Made by a program: the position numbers and the translations under genes. The notes under the pieces were generated by a model. That model worked only from the letters and a program-made list of their open reading frames with translations, was not told the origin of the DNA and searched no databases. From Hasllibacter halocynthiae (lineage in GTDB: Bacteria; Pseudomonadota; Alphaproteobacteria; Rhodobacterales; Rhodobacteraceae): a DNA stretch of 64,000 bases. Positions 21,224-28,711 of the stretch are shown piece by piece. The stretch covers positions 930,001 to 994,000 of the forward strand of contig NZ_PVTT01000002.1 in assembly GCF_003003095.1 (NCBI RefSeq), given 5' to 3'. The first letter of the stretch is position 1; each line of letters starts with the position of its first letter.

Positions 21224-21927
21224 TGGGCCACAAGGTCAACCCGATCGGCATGCGCCTCCAGGTGAACCGCACCTGGGATTCGCGCTGGTACGCCGACACG
21301 AAGGACTACGGCGACCTCCTGCTCGAGGACGTCGCGATCCGGGACTTCATCCACCGCGAGGCCAAGCAGGCCGGCATCTCGAAGGTCATCATCGAGCGCC
21401 CGCACAAGAAGTGCCGGGTGACGGTCCATGCCGCACGCCCGGGCGTGATCATCGGCAAGAAGGGCGCGGACATCGAGACGCTGCGCCGCAAGCTCAGCCA
21501 GATGACCGACAGCGAGCTGCACCTCAACATCGTCGAGGTCCGCAAGCCCGAGCTCGACGCCCGCCTCGTGGCCGAGAGCATCGCCCAGCAGCTCGAGCGG
21601 CGGGTCTCGTTCCGCCGCGCGATGAAGCGCGCGGTGCAGAACGCGATGCGGATGGGCGCCCTCGGGATCCGCGTGAACCTCGCCGGCCGTCTCGGCGGCG
21701 CCGAGATCGCCCGGACCGAGTGGTACCGCGAGGGGCGCGTGCCGCTGCACACGCTGCGGGCCGACATCGACTACGCCGGCATCGACGCGCAGACGCCTTA
21801 CGGGATCATCGGCATCAAGGTCTGGATCTTCAAAGGCGAGATTATGGAGCACGACCCCCAGGCGCACGACCGCCGCCGGGAGGAGCTCCAGCAGGGGCCG
21901 GTGCCGCGCGGCCCGCGGAGGAACTAG
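21223..21927 (+). CDS. rpsC: 30S ribosomal protein S3
   Basis: 234 residues. It forms part of the mRNA entry channel. Seen: [13 protein letters not shown] at the start, the KH-domain motif [15 protein letters not shown], and the C-terminal signature [20 protein letters not shown] chose the ATG that overlaps the rplV stop because the conserved GHKVNP begins there. Confidence 0.99.
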   Translation: MGHKVNPIGMRLQVNRTWDSRWYADTKDYGDLLLEDVAIRDFIHREAKQAGISKVIIERPHKKCRVTVHAARPGVIIGKKGADIETLRRKLSQMTDSELHLNIVEVRKPELDARLVAESIAQQLERRVSFRRAMKRAVQNAMRMGALGIRVNLAGRLGGAEIARTEWYREGRVPLHTLRADIDYAGIDAQTPYGIIGIKVWIFKGEIMEHDPQAHDRRREELQQGPVPRGPRRN

Positions 21928-21930
21928 ACC

Positions 21931-22356
21931 ATGCTTCAGCCGAAACGCACCAAGTTCCGTAAGCAGCACAAGGGCCGCATCCGGGGCGAGGCCAAGGGCG
22001 GCGAGACGCTGACCTTCGGCACCTACGGCCTGAAGGCGGCCGAGCCCGAGCGGGTGACCGCCCGCCAGATCGAGGCCGCGCGCCGCGCCATGACGCGTCA
22101 CATGAAGCGTCAGGGCCGAGTGTGGATCCGCATCTTCCCCGACACGCCCGTCACCTCGAAGCCCGTCGAGGTCCGCATGGGCAAGGGCAAGGGCTCGGTC
22201 GATTTCTGGGCCTGCAAGGTCAAGCCCGGCCGGATCATGTTCGAGATCGACGGCGTCTCCGACGGCGTCGCGCGCGAGGCGCTGCGCCTCGCCGCCATGA
22301 AACTGCCGGTGAAAACCCGCACCGTCCAGCGCGAGGACTGGCACCAGACGGCGTAG
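21931..22356 (+). CDS. rplP: 50S ribosomal protein L16
   Basis: 141 residues. It organises the A-site region of the large subunit. Seen: [16 protein letters not shown] at the N-terminus and [14 protein letters not shown]. The usual next gene, rpmC, is about 1.7 kb away; a terminator-like hairpin comes 22 bases after the stop instead. Confidence 0.99.
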   Translation: MLQPKRTKFRKQHKGRIRGEAKGGETLTFGTYGLKAAEPERVTARQIEAARRAMTRHMKRQGRVWIRIFPDTPVTSKPVEVRMGKGKGSVDFWACKVKPGRIMFEIDGVSDGVAREALRLAAMKLPVKTRTVQREDWHQTA

Positions 22357-22377
22357 GCCGTCATTCCGAAAGCGGGT

Positions 22378-22403
22378 AAGGGGCGTCCCGAGCGGCGCCC
22401 CTT
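22378..22403 (+). terminator. Terminator-like hairpin after rplP
   Basis: AAGGGGCG (22378-22385) pairs with CGCCCCTT (22396-22403) around a 10-base loop; the 3' side is followed by CTCATGT. It separates the first half of the S10 operon from the inserted genes. Confidence 0.65.
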
Positions 22404-22426
22404 CTCATGTCGAAGGGCCTACCGTC

Positions 22427-22675
22427 ATGGCGACCCTGACGATCATCCATACTGAGGACGCGCTCTACCTGACGACCCGCGCGTATGCCGGATGGCGCGC
22501 GGTCCAGGATGACTTCCTGGCCTACAAGACGAGCCTGGGAGGCTTCAGCGAAGCTGCCTTGATCGAATATCTGGCCCAGGAGTATCCGAACGGCCCGCGG
22601 GGGGGCGACTGGGGCGCCCTGGTGCGCGAGCTCGCTCATAGCCTGCGCATGGATACCGTTCGTGTCCTGCCATGA
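22427..22675 (+). CDS. Small hypothetical protein, 82 residues
   Basis: I do not recognise the family. The product is soluble and mixed in composition, with several aromatic residues (YAGWRAVQDDFLAYK) and no membrane segment or cysteine. It begins 24 bases after the terminator hairpin. The ribosome site is weak (GAAGGG about 8 bases upstream), and the next gene starts 22 bases after its stop. Its codons use more A and T than the ribosomal genes on either side, as does the toxin-antitoxin DNA further on. It may be an acquired gene or a chance frame. Confidence 0.45.
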   Translation: MATLTIIHTEDALYLTTRAYAGWRAVQDDFLAYKTSLGGFSEAALIEYLAQEYPNGPRGGDWGALVRELAHSLRMDTVRVLP

Positions 22676-22697
22676 CGAACCCGGGAACGAACCGCTC

Positions 22698-23309
22698 ATG
22701 ACCACCCTCTTCGCCACCCGCCTCTACCGCGCTGCCCTGTCGGCCCACGCTCCCGCCGTGGATACCACCGAGCTGCTCGCGACCTGCCTCTCCGTCGCCG
22801 AGGACGACGAGGCGGGGCAGGACTGGTGCGAGGCGAACGGCTATCCCGGCTACACCTCCTACGCCTCGCTGACGGACCTGCCGTGGCGGTTCCCGATCTT
22901 CGCGGACCTCGTGCGCTCGCTCGACGCGCACGTCGCCGCCTTCGCCGAGGATCTGGCCTTCGACCTCGGGGGCAAGGCGCTCGCGCTAGAGGACATCTGG
23001 ATCAACGTCCTGCCCGAGGGCGGCATCCACACCGGCCACATCCATCCGCACTCGGCGATCTCGGGCACGCTCTACGTCGCGCTGCCCTCCGGCACGTCCC
23101 CCATCCGCTTCGAGGACCCGCGCCTGCCCATGATGATGGCCGCGCCCCCCCGCAAGCAGGACGCCCCCGCGGACCTCCAGACCTTCCACACGGCCCGCCC
23201 AGAGGTCGGCGACGTCCTCCTCTGGGAATCCTGGCTCCGCCACGAGGTGCCGATGAACATCGCCGAGGAGGACAGGGTGTCGGTCAGCTTCAACTACGGT
23301 TGGAATTGA
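22698..23309 (+). CDS. Putative 2-oxoglutarate/Fe(II)-dependent oxygenase family protein
   Basis: 203 residues. Seen: a metal-binding region HTGHIHPHSAISGTLYV near residues 110-125, a later WESWLRHEVPMN with a second candidate His, and a C-terminal arginine-containing VSVSFNYGW. Known: this fits the uncharacterised family TIGR02466/PF13759, with a double-stranded beta-helix fold and an expected HxD/H...H iron site. The substrate is unknown. The ATG at 22698 has only a poor ribosome site; a GTG or ATG further upstream is possible but lies in the preceding ORF. It is part of the block inserted between rplP and rpmC. Confidence 0.7.
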   Translation: MTTLFATRLYRAALSAHAPAVDTTELLATCLSVAEDDEAGQDWCEANGYPGYTSYASLTDLPWRFPIFADLVRSLDAHVAAFAEDLAFDLGGKALALEDIWINVLPEGGIHTGHIHPHSAISGTLYVALPSGTSPIRFEDPRLPMMMAAPPRKQDAPADLQTFHTARPEVGDVLLWESWLRHEVPMNIAEEDRVSVSFNYGWN

Positions 23310-23384
23310 AGCATCCCGCCGTTGGCGGCGGTGGCGGTATCCACTACATGCATCCTGTGACCGTCTTGGTCATAGGAGGCAGCC

Positions 23385-23570
23385 ATGGACGTTCGGATCG
23401 AGAAGGAAGCGGTGAAGGGCGGCACGCTCGTGCGCGACGCCACCACGGGGGAACTCCTGTCCGTCCATACCGAAAAGACCGACAGCTACGTAGACGCGGC
23501 GACCCGCAAGGCGGTCAAGCGCCAGTCGGTCCGGCACCAAGATGCGTTGAGGCGTCTTGTCGACCGCTGA
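23385..23570 (+). CDS. Putative antitoxin partner of a Doc-type toxin, 61 residues
   Basis: A charged 61-residue protein with a predicted beta-rich start (MDVRIEKEAVKGGTLVRDA) and a basic helical end (AVKRQSVRHQDALRRLV). It has a strong AGGAGG ribosome site 5 bases upstream of the ATG. Its last 14 bases overlap the reading frame of a Doc-family toxin, the usual layout for a toxin-antitoxin pair, and this is the only reason to call it an antitoxin: I see no Phd, AbrB or ribbon-helix-helix motif. Confidence 0.5.
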   Translation: MDVRIEKEAVKGGTLVRDATTGELLSVHTEKTDSYVDAATRKAVKRQSVRHQDALRRLVDR

Positions 23571-23943
23571 GGCCTACCAAGTCACACTGTCGGACGCGCT
23601 GGAAGCCCATGAGGAGGCGATCTCCTATGGCGGACGTCCTGGCGTGGCCAACCTCGCCCTGATCGAGTCCGCGATCGGTCGTCCGTATCACAGCTACTAG
23701 GATACGATCGCCGAGATGGCCGCAGCGCTGTTGGAGAGCATGGTCAAGAACCACGGTTTCACCGACGGCAACAAGCGGACGGCTTGGCTGCTGACCGCGA
23801 CGTTCCTCGACCGATCGGGGTTCGGCCTTGAACCGGCGGGTGAGGAGCGTGTCGACGATCTCGTCGTCGGGGTTGCCGAAGGCTCCGTATCCTACGACGA
23901 ATCCGTCGCGTGGTTCGACGTTCGGCTGGTCCCCACGGACTAG
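23557..23943 (+). pseudogene. Doc/Fic death-on-curing toxin gene interrupted by an amber codon
   Basis: Read from TTG at 23557 to TAG at 23941-23943 the frame has 128 sense-length codons, the normal size of Doc. Seen: GGRPGVANLALIESAIGRPY in the N-terminal half, then the Fic active-site motif HGFTDGNKRTAW, intact. Codon 48, at 23698-23700, is TAG. It falls after RPYHSY, where relatives usually have a tyrosine or another residue before the helix of MAAALLES. Known: Doc is a kinase-like Fic protein that phosphorylates EF-Tu. Inferred: one base change (for example TAC or TAT to TAG) has killed the toxin. A product from the ATG at 23716 would have the motif but lack the N-terminal half. Confidence 0.78.
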
Positions 23944-23954
23944 CCCGCAAGGGG

Positions 23955-23983
23955 TTGCGCCCTCCGAATCCCGCCGCTATGTG
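23955..23983 (+). promoter_or_regulatory. Candidate promoter restarting transcription at rpmC
   Basis: TTGCGC (23955-23960) and TATGTG (23978-23983) are spaced by 17 bases. They lie just after the broken toxin gene and about 90 bases before rpmC, where a new promoter would be needed after the terminator behind rplP. Confidence 0.45.
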
Positions 23984-24074
23984 CGCGCCCTCATCGTGAC
24001 TCCACCGGGATCAGGGTGACCGGCGCACCAGCGGCGCGCGCGGGCCTTCCGGTGATGTTGAAAGGATCCAGGCG

Positions 24075-24284
24075 ATGGACGCCAAGGAACTGCGCGAGCA
24101 GACCCCCGACCAGCTTCGCGCGAAGCTGGTCGACCTGAAGAAGGAAGCGTTCAACCTCCGCTTCCAGCAGGCCACGAGCCAGCTCGAGAACACCGCGCGC
24201 ATGCGCGCCGTGCGCCGCGACGTGGCGCGCGTGAAGACCATTCTGAACGAGAAGGCCGCCGGCGCGGCCCAAGCGGAGGCCTGA
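24075..24284 (+). CDS. rpmC: 50S ribosomal protein L29
   Basis: 69 residues, all helical. It lies near the tunnel exit next to L23. Seen: the family signature around [19 protein letters not shown]. The start follows AAAGGATCC. Normally it directly follows rplP; here an inserted block separates them. Confidence 0.98.
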   Translation: MDAKELREQTPDQLRAKLVDLKKEAFNLRFQQATSQLENTARMRAVRRDVARVKTILNEKAAGAAQAEA

Positions 24285-24288
24285 GACC

Positions 24289-24525
24289 ATGCCCAAGCGC
24301 ATCCTCCAGGGTCGCGTCACCAGCGACAAGAACGACCAGACCGTCACCGTCCTGGTCGAGCGGCGCTACGCGCACCCGCTTCTGAAGAAGACCGTGCGGA
24401 CATCGAAGAAGTACCGCGCGCACGATCCCGAGAACAGCTTCAAGACCGGCGACAGCGTCCGCATCGAGGAATGCGCGCCGGTCTCGAAGTCGAAGCGCTG
24501 GAAGGTGGTCCAGGCGGAGGCCTGA
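24289..24525 (+). CDS. rpsQ: 30S ribosomal protein S17
   Basis: 78 residues. An early-binding 16S rRNA protein with an OB fold. Seen: [20 protein letters not shown] and the signature [18 protein letters not shown]. It starts 4 bases after rpmC. Confidence 0.98.
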   Translation: MPKRILQGRVTSDKNDQTVTVLVERRYAHPLLKKTVRTSKKYRAHDPENSFKTGDSVRIEECAPVSKSKRWKVVQAEA

Positions 24526-24595
24526 TTCCCTTCCGGTTCAAGGAAACCCCGGGGCCCGGACTCGAACGGAGGTCCCCGAAGGTCGGAGAACGCCA

Positions 24596-24964
24596 ATGAT
24601 CCAGATGCAGACCAATCTGGATGTCGCTGACAATTCCGGTGCCCGCCGGGTTCAGTGCATCAAGGTCCTGGGCGGCTCGAAGCGCAAGTACGCCTCCGTC
24701 GGCGACATCATCGTGGTGTCGGTGAAGGAGGCCATCCCGCGCGGCCGCGTGAAGAAGGGCGACGTGCGCAAGGCCGTCGTCGTGCGGACCGCCAAGGAGG
24801 TGCGCCGCGAGGACGGCACCGCCATCCGCTTCGACGGCAATGCCGCCGTCATCCTGAACAACAACAACGAGCCCGTGGGCACCCGGATCTTCGGGCCGGT
24901 CGTCCGCGAGCTGCGCGCGAAGAACTTCATGAAGATCATCTCGCTCGCGCCGGAGGTGCTCTGA
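24596..24964 (+). CDS. rplN: 50S ribosomal protein L14
   Basis: 122 residues. It forms an intersubunit bridge to 16S rRNA. Seen: [19 protein letters not shown] and the C-terminal [19 protein letters not shown] 70-base spacer from rpsQ marks the classical S10/spc boundary; I see no clear promoter in it. The stop overlaps the rplX start (TGATG). Confidence 0.99.
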   Translation: MIQMQTNLDVADNSGARRVQCIKVLGGSKRKYASVGDIIVVSVKEAIPRGRVKKGDVRKAVVVRTAKEVRREDGTAIRFDGNAAVILNNNNEPVGTRIFGPVVRELRAKNFMKIISLAPEVL

Positions 24965-25269
24965 TGGCCGCGAAACTCAAGAAGGGCGACCGGGTCGTCG
25001 TGCTCGCCGGCAAGGACAAGGGCAAGGAGGGCGAGATCACCTCCGTCGATCCCAAGGCCGGCCGCGCCGTGGTCGACGGGGTGAACATGGCGATCCGCCA
25101 CGTCCGTCAGTCCCAGCAGGCCCAGGGCGGGCGCACGCCCAAGGCGATGCCCATCGACCTGAGCAACCTCGCGCTGCTCGACGGCAACGGCAAGGCCACG
25201 CGCGTCGGCTTCCGCGTCGAGGACGGCCGCAAGGTCCGCTTCGCCAAGACCACGGGGGACGTCATCTGA
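24964..25269 (+). CDS. rplX: 50S ribosomal protein L24
   Basis: 101 residues. An assembly initiator for the large subunit. Seen: the KOW motif [20 protein letters not shown] at the N-terminus. The ATG overlaps the rplN stop and its own stop overlaps the rplE start, so translation of the three is probably coupled. Confidence 0.98.
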   Translation: MAAKLKKGDRVVVLAGKDKGKEGEITSVDPKAGRAVVDGVNMAIRHVRQSQQAQGGRTPKAMPIDLSNLALLDGNGKATRVGFRVEDGRKVRFAKTTGDVI

Positions 25270-25847
25270 TGCTGGATTCCGCCAACTACACCCCGCGCCT
25301 CAAGGCCGACTACCAGGACCGCATCCGCGGCCTCCTGAAGGAGAAGTTCGGCTACAAGAACGACATGCAGATCCCCCGGCTCGAGAAGATCGTGCTGAAC
25401 ATGGGGGTCGGCGAGGCGGTCTCGGATACCAAGAAGGTCCGCAACGCCCAGGCCGAGCTGACGCGGATCGCCGGCCAGAAGGCCGTCGTCACCCGCGCGA
25501 AGAAGTCGATCGCCGGCTTCCGGGTGCGCGAGGACATGCCGCTCGGCACCAAGGTCACGCTGCGCGGCGCCCGCATGTACGAGTTCCTCGACCGGCTGAT
25601 CACCATCGCGCTGCCCCGGGTCCGGGACTTCCGCGGCGTGAAGGGCGACGCGTTCGATGGCCGGGGCAACTACGCCATGGGCCTGAAGGAGCACATCGTC
25701 TTCCCCGAGATCGACTACGACAAGGTCGACGACATCCGGGGCATGGACATCATCATGGTCACGACGGCCGAGACGGACGCGGAGGCCAAGGAGCTTCTGC
25801 GCGCGTTCAACATGCCGTTCGCCGGCGAGACCGGAGGAGAGAACTGA
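25269..25847 (+). CDS. rplE: 50S ribosomal protein L5
   Basis: 192 residues. It binds 5S rRNA and contacts P-site tRNA. Seen: [19 protein letters not shown] and [19 protein letters not shown], the family core. Its stop overlaps the rpsN start (TGATG). Confidence 0.99.
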   Translation: MLDSANYTPRLKADYQDRIRGLLKEKFGYKNDMQIPRLEKIVLNMGVGEAVSDTKKVRNAQAELTRIAGQKAVVTRAKKSIAGFRVREDMPLGTKVTLRGARMYEFLDRLITIALPRVRDFRGVKGDAFDGRGNYAMGLKEHIVFPEIDYDKVDDIRGMDIIMVTTAETDAEAKELLRAFNMPFAGETGGEN

Positions 25848-26152
25848 TGGCGAAGAAAGCCATGATCGAGCGCGAGAAGAAGCGCGAGAAGCTGGTCGCC
25901 CAGTACGCTGCGAAGCGCGCGGCGTTGAAGGAGACCGCCAACGACGAGAACCTCCCCATGGAGGAGCGGTTCAAGGCCCGGCTCAAGCTGGCCAAGCTGC
26001 CGCGCAACTCGTCCGCGACGCGCCTGCACAACCGCTGCAAGCTGACCGGGCGCCCGCGCGCCTACTACCGCAAGCTCAAGATCAACCGGATCGCGCTTCG
26101 GGACCTCGGCTCGGCCGGGCAGATCCCGGGCATGGTCAAGTCGAGCTGGTGA
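25847..26152 (+). CDS. rpsN: 30S ribosomal protein S14, zinc-independent form
   Basis: 101 residues, the long form without the CxxC zinc ribbon. It completes the 30S head. Seen: [21 protein letters not shown], the family signature. It lies in the usual place between rplE and rpsH. Confidence 0.98.
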   Translation: MAKKAMIEREKKREKLVAQYAAKRAALKETANDENLPMEERFKARLKLAKLPRNSSATRLHNRCKLTGRPRAYYRKLKINRIALRDLGSAGQIPGMVKSSW

Positions 26153-26165
26153 GGGGGAAGCACAG

Positions 26166-26558
26166 ATGAACGATCCCATCGGCGATCTGCTGACCCGCAT
26201 CCGCAACGCGCAGATGCGCGGCAAGGGCACCGTCTCCACCCCCGCGTCGAAGCTGCGGGCCTGGGTGCTCGACGTGCTGAAGGACGAGGGCTACATCCGC
26301 GGCTACGAGAAGGGGACGGACGCGAAGGGCCACCCCACCCTCGAGGTCGAGCTCAAGTATTACGAGGGCGTCCCCGTCATCCGCGAGCTCAAGCGCGTCT
26401 CCAAGCCCGGCCGCCGCGTCTACATGGCCAGCGACGACCTGCCGCAGGTGCGCCAGGGGCTGGGCGTGTCGATCGTCTCGACGTCCAAGGGCGTGATGTC
26501 GGACGCCAACGCCCGCTCGGCGAATGTCGGCGGCGAAGTGCTCTGCACCGTCTTCTAG
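26166..26558 (+). CDS. rpsH: 30S ribosomal protein S8
   Basis: 130 residues. It binds helix 21 of 16S rRNA and in E. coli represses the spc operon. Seen: [19 protein letters not shown] at the start and the signature [14 protein letters not shown] near the end. Confidence 0.99.
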   Translation: MNDPIGDLLTRIRNAQMRGKGTVSTPASKLRAWVLDVLKDEGYIRGYEKGTDAKGHPTLEVELKYYEGVPVIRELKRVSKPGRRVYMASDDLPQVRQGLGVSIVSTSKGVMSDANARSANVGGEVLCTVF

Positions 26559-26569
26559 GGAGGGTCGAG

Positions 26570-27103
26570 ATGTCTCGTATCGGAAAACGCCCCGTCGACC
26601 TGCCCTCCGGCGTCGAGGCCAGCGTCAGCGGCCAGACGGTCGAGGTGAAGGGGCCGAAGGGAACCCGCAGCTTCACCGCCACGGACGACGTGGCCCTGGC
26701 GGTCGAGGACGGCGCCGTCACGGTGACGCCCCGCGGCAGATCCAAGCGCGCGCGCCAGCAATGGGGCATGTCCCGCACGATGGTGGCGAACCTCGTCACC
26801 GGGGTGACGGACGGCTTCAAGAAGGAGCTGGAGATCCAGGGCGTCGGCTACCGCGCCCAGATGCAGGGCAACACCCTGAAGCTGAACCTGGGCCTGTCGC
26901 ACGACGTCAACTACGACGTGCCGGCCGGCATCACCGTCACCGCCCCCAAGCCCACGCAGATCGTGGTCGAGGGATCGGACGAGCAGAAGGTCGGCCAGGT
27001 CGCCGCGGAGATTCGCCGCTGGCGCGAGCCCGAGCCCTACAAGGGCAAGGGCATCCGCTATGCGAACGAGTTCGTCTTCCGCAAGGAAGGCAAGAAGAAG
27101 TAA
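26570..27103 (+). CDS. rplF: 50S ribosomal protein L6
   Basis: 177 residues. It lies near the factor-binding site and the sarcin-ricin loop. Seen: [18 protein letters not shown] at the start and the signature [23 protein letters not shown]-type end, with GKGIRY intact. rplR follows after 10 bases. Confidence 0.99.
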   Translation: MSRIGKRPVDLPSGVEASVSGQTVEVKGPKGTRSFTATDDVALAVEDGAVTVTPRGRSKRARQQWGMSRTMVANLVTGVTDGFKKELEIQGVGYRAQMQGNTLKLNLGLSHDVNYDVPAGITVTAPKPTQIVVEGSDEQKVGQVAAEIRRWREPEPYKGKGIRYANEFVFRKEGKKK

Positions 27104-27113
27104 GGAGCGCCAG

Positions 27114-27473
27114 ATGGCCAACAGCAAACGGGATCTGTTCCTGAAGCGCCGCCTGCGCGTTCGGAACAAGCTGCGGAAGGTGGCGGCGGGACGGCCGCGC
27201 CTCTCCGTCCACCGCTCGTCGAAGAACATCAGCGTCCAGCTGATCGACGACGTCGAGGGCCGGACCCTCGCCTCGGCCTCCTCGCTCGAGAAGGACCTGG
27301 GAGTGGTGGGCCGCAACAATGTCGAGGCGGCCGCGAAGGTCGGCTCGGCCATCGCGGAGCGCGCGAAGGCCGCCGGCGTCGAGGAGGCCTATTTCGACCG
27401 CGGCGGCTTCCTCTACCACGGCAAGGTGAAGGCCCTGGCCGACGCCGCGCGCGAGGGCGGCCTGAAGATCTAG
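27114..27473 (+). CDS. rplR: 50S ribosomal protein L18
   Basis: 119 residues. It binds 5S rRNA with L5. Seen: [18 protein letters not shown] and the ending [20 protein letters not shown] start it at MANSKRD, behind AAGGAGCG; the longer open frame upstream overlaps rplF and has no family match. Confidence 0.98.
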   Translation: MANSKRDLFLKRRLRVRNKLRKVAAGRPRLSVHRSSKNISVQLIDDVEGRTLASASSLEKDLGVVGRNNVEAAAKVGSAIAERAKAAGVEEAYFDRGGFLYHGKVKALADAAREGGLKI

Positions 27474-27483
27474 GCGAACGTGG

Positions 27484-27560
27484 CGGGGCGCTTCGGCGCC
27501 CCGTCCCCATGCGGGCCGTACCCCCTTCGGCGGGCGGCCCCGATGATCAGGGCGCCCGCC
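27484..27560 (+). promoter_or_regulatory. Two hairpins in the rplR-rpsE spacer
   Basis: Hairpin 1 has the stem CGGGGCGC/GCGCCCCG with a TTCG loop (27484-27503). Hairpin 2 pairs GGCGGGCG (27529-27536) with CGCCCGCC (27553-27560). Neither has a T-run. The spacer of 160 bases is unusually long for this position in the spc operon. Confidence 0.5.
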
Positions 27561-27633
27561 CCGGCAGCGGGGCGACGCACCGGGATCGAACCCATGGCGC
27601 CCCTTCGGGTGCGGAGAGCAGAAAGGCAGTCAC

Positions 27634-28230
27634 ATGGCACGTGACCCCAACCAGCGCGGCGGTGGCCGCGGACGGCGTGACCGGGACGAGAACCCGGAAT
27701 TCGCCGACCGCCTCGTCGCGATCAACCGCGTCTCGAAGACCGTGAAGGGCGGCAAGCGCTTCGGCTTCGCCGCGCTCGTCGTCGTGGGCGACCAGAAGGG
27801 CCGCGTCGGCTTCGGCAAGGGCAAGGCCAAGGAAGTCCCGGAGGCCATCCGCAAGGCGACCGAACAGGCCAAGCGCCAGATGATCCGCGTCCCCCTGCGC
27901 GAGGGCCGGACCCTGCACCACGACATGGAGGGTCGCCACGGCGCGGGCCGCGTCGTGATGCGCACCGCGCCCACCGGCACCGGCATCATCGCCGGCGGCC
28001 CGATGCGCGCCGTGTTCGAGATGCTGGGCGTGCAGGACGTGGTCGCCAAGTCGCTGGGCTCGCAGAACCCCTACAACATGATCCGCGCCACGTTGGACGG
28101 CCTTCGCAACGAGAGCTCGCCCCGCATGGTCGCCTCGCGCCGGGGGAAGAAGGTGGCGGACATCCTCCGCGCGCCGGACGAGAAGCCGGACACGCCCGAG
28201 GTCGCCGAACTCGTTCCGGAGGGCAACTGA
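27634..28230 (+). CDS. rpsE: 30S ribosomal protein S5
   Basis: 198 residues. It supports decoding accuracy and the mRNA entry site. Seen: the signature [23 protein letters not shown] and [18 protein letters not shown]. The N-terminus is basic ([12 protein letters not shown]) and the C-terminus has a short acidic extension beyond the core. It overlaps rpmD by one base. Confidence 0.99.
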   Translation: MARDPNQRGGGRGRRDRDENPEFADRLVAINRVSKTVKGGKRFGFAALVVVGDQKGRVGFGKGKAKEVPEAIRKATEQAKRQMIRVPLREGRTLHHDMEGRHGAGRVVMRTAPTGTGIIAGGPMRAVFEMLGVQDVVAKSLGSQNPYNMIRATLDGLRNESSPRMVASRRGKKVADILRAPDEKPDTPEVAELVPEGN

Positions 28231-28415
28231 TGGCCACCATCGTCGTGAAGCAGGTCGGCTCGCCGATCCGCCGCCCCGCCGTGCAGCGGCGGATCCTGAT
28301 CGGCCTCGGCCTGAACAAGATGCATCGCACCCGCGAGCTGGAGGACACCCCCTCCGTGCGCGGGATGGTCGCGAAGATCCCCCATCTGGTGGAGATCGTG
28401 GAGGAGAAGGCCTGA
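28230..28415 (+). CDS. rpmD: 50S ribosomal protein L30
   Basis: 61 residues. Seen: [19 protein letters not shown] and [20 protein letters not shown], the family signature. Normally rplO follows directly; here a lipoprotein gene, a parS site and an antisense kinase gene come first. Confidence 0.98.
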   Translation: MATIVVKQVGSPIRRPAVQRRILIGLGLNKMHRTRELEDTPSVRGMVAKIPHLVEIVEEKA

Positions 28416-28669
28416 GGGCCTTCCTTCCCTTGGCGGCGGGCGTCCTGCTCGCCGCCTGCCAGCCGGCGGACCGCTTCGTGGGCCCGTCGCGAACGCCCCC
28501 CGCGCCGGGTCCCCAGGCGGGCGAGGGCTTCTACGGCCGGGCGACCGGCGCCTGGACCCGTCCCGAACTCCTCGATCTGACGGCGGGCAGCCAGTGCGGC
28601 GGCGCGCGCCCCGCTTCGCTGCAGGTGACGGCGATCCCGGGCGGCATCGAATTCGACGGCGTCTGCTAG
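28412..28669 (+). CDS. Small predicted lipoprotein
   Basis: I do not recognise the family. Read from a CTG at 28412 that overlaps the rpmD stop, the product is 85 residues with a short signal peptide ([15 protein letters not shown]) whose cysteine fits a lipobox (LLAAC). The mature part is about 70 residues, Pro- and Gly-rich, with two more cysteines (SQCGG and the final GVC). A TTG at 28430 would leave no positive charge before the hydrophobic stretch, so it is less likely despite being a commoner start codon. GGAGAAGG lies just upstream of the CTG. No ATG or GTG is available in frame. Confidence 0.5.
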   Translation: MRAFLPLAAGVLLAACQPADRFVGPSRTPPAPGPQAGEGFYGRATGAWTRPELLDLTAGSQCGGARPASLQVTAIPGGIEFDGVC

Positions 28670-28675
28670 AAAGAT

Positions 28676-28691
28676 TGTTCCACGTGAAACA
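28676..28691. other. parS centromere-like site (ParB binding)
   Basis: TGTTCCACGTGAAACA, 16 bases, identical to the classical bacterial parS consensus as I know it from Bacillus subtilis, and a one-mismatch palindrome. It lies in the 42-base gap between the convergent lipoprotein and pfkB-type genes. Known: ParB binds here and spreads, loading SMC and guiding origin segregation; parS sites cluster near the origin. I found no second copy in the window. Confidence 0.9.
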
Positions 28692-28711
28692 CTTAAGGAA
28701 CGGCTAACCGA

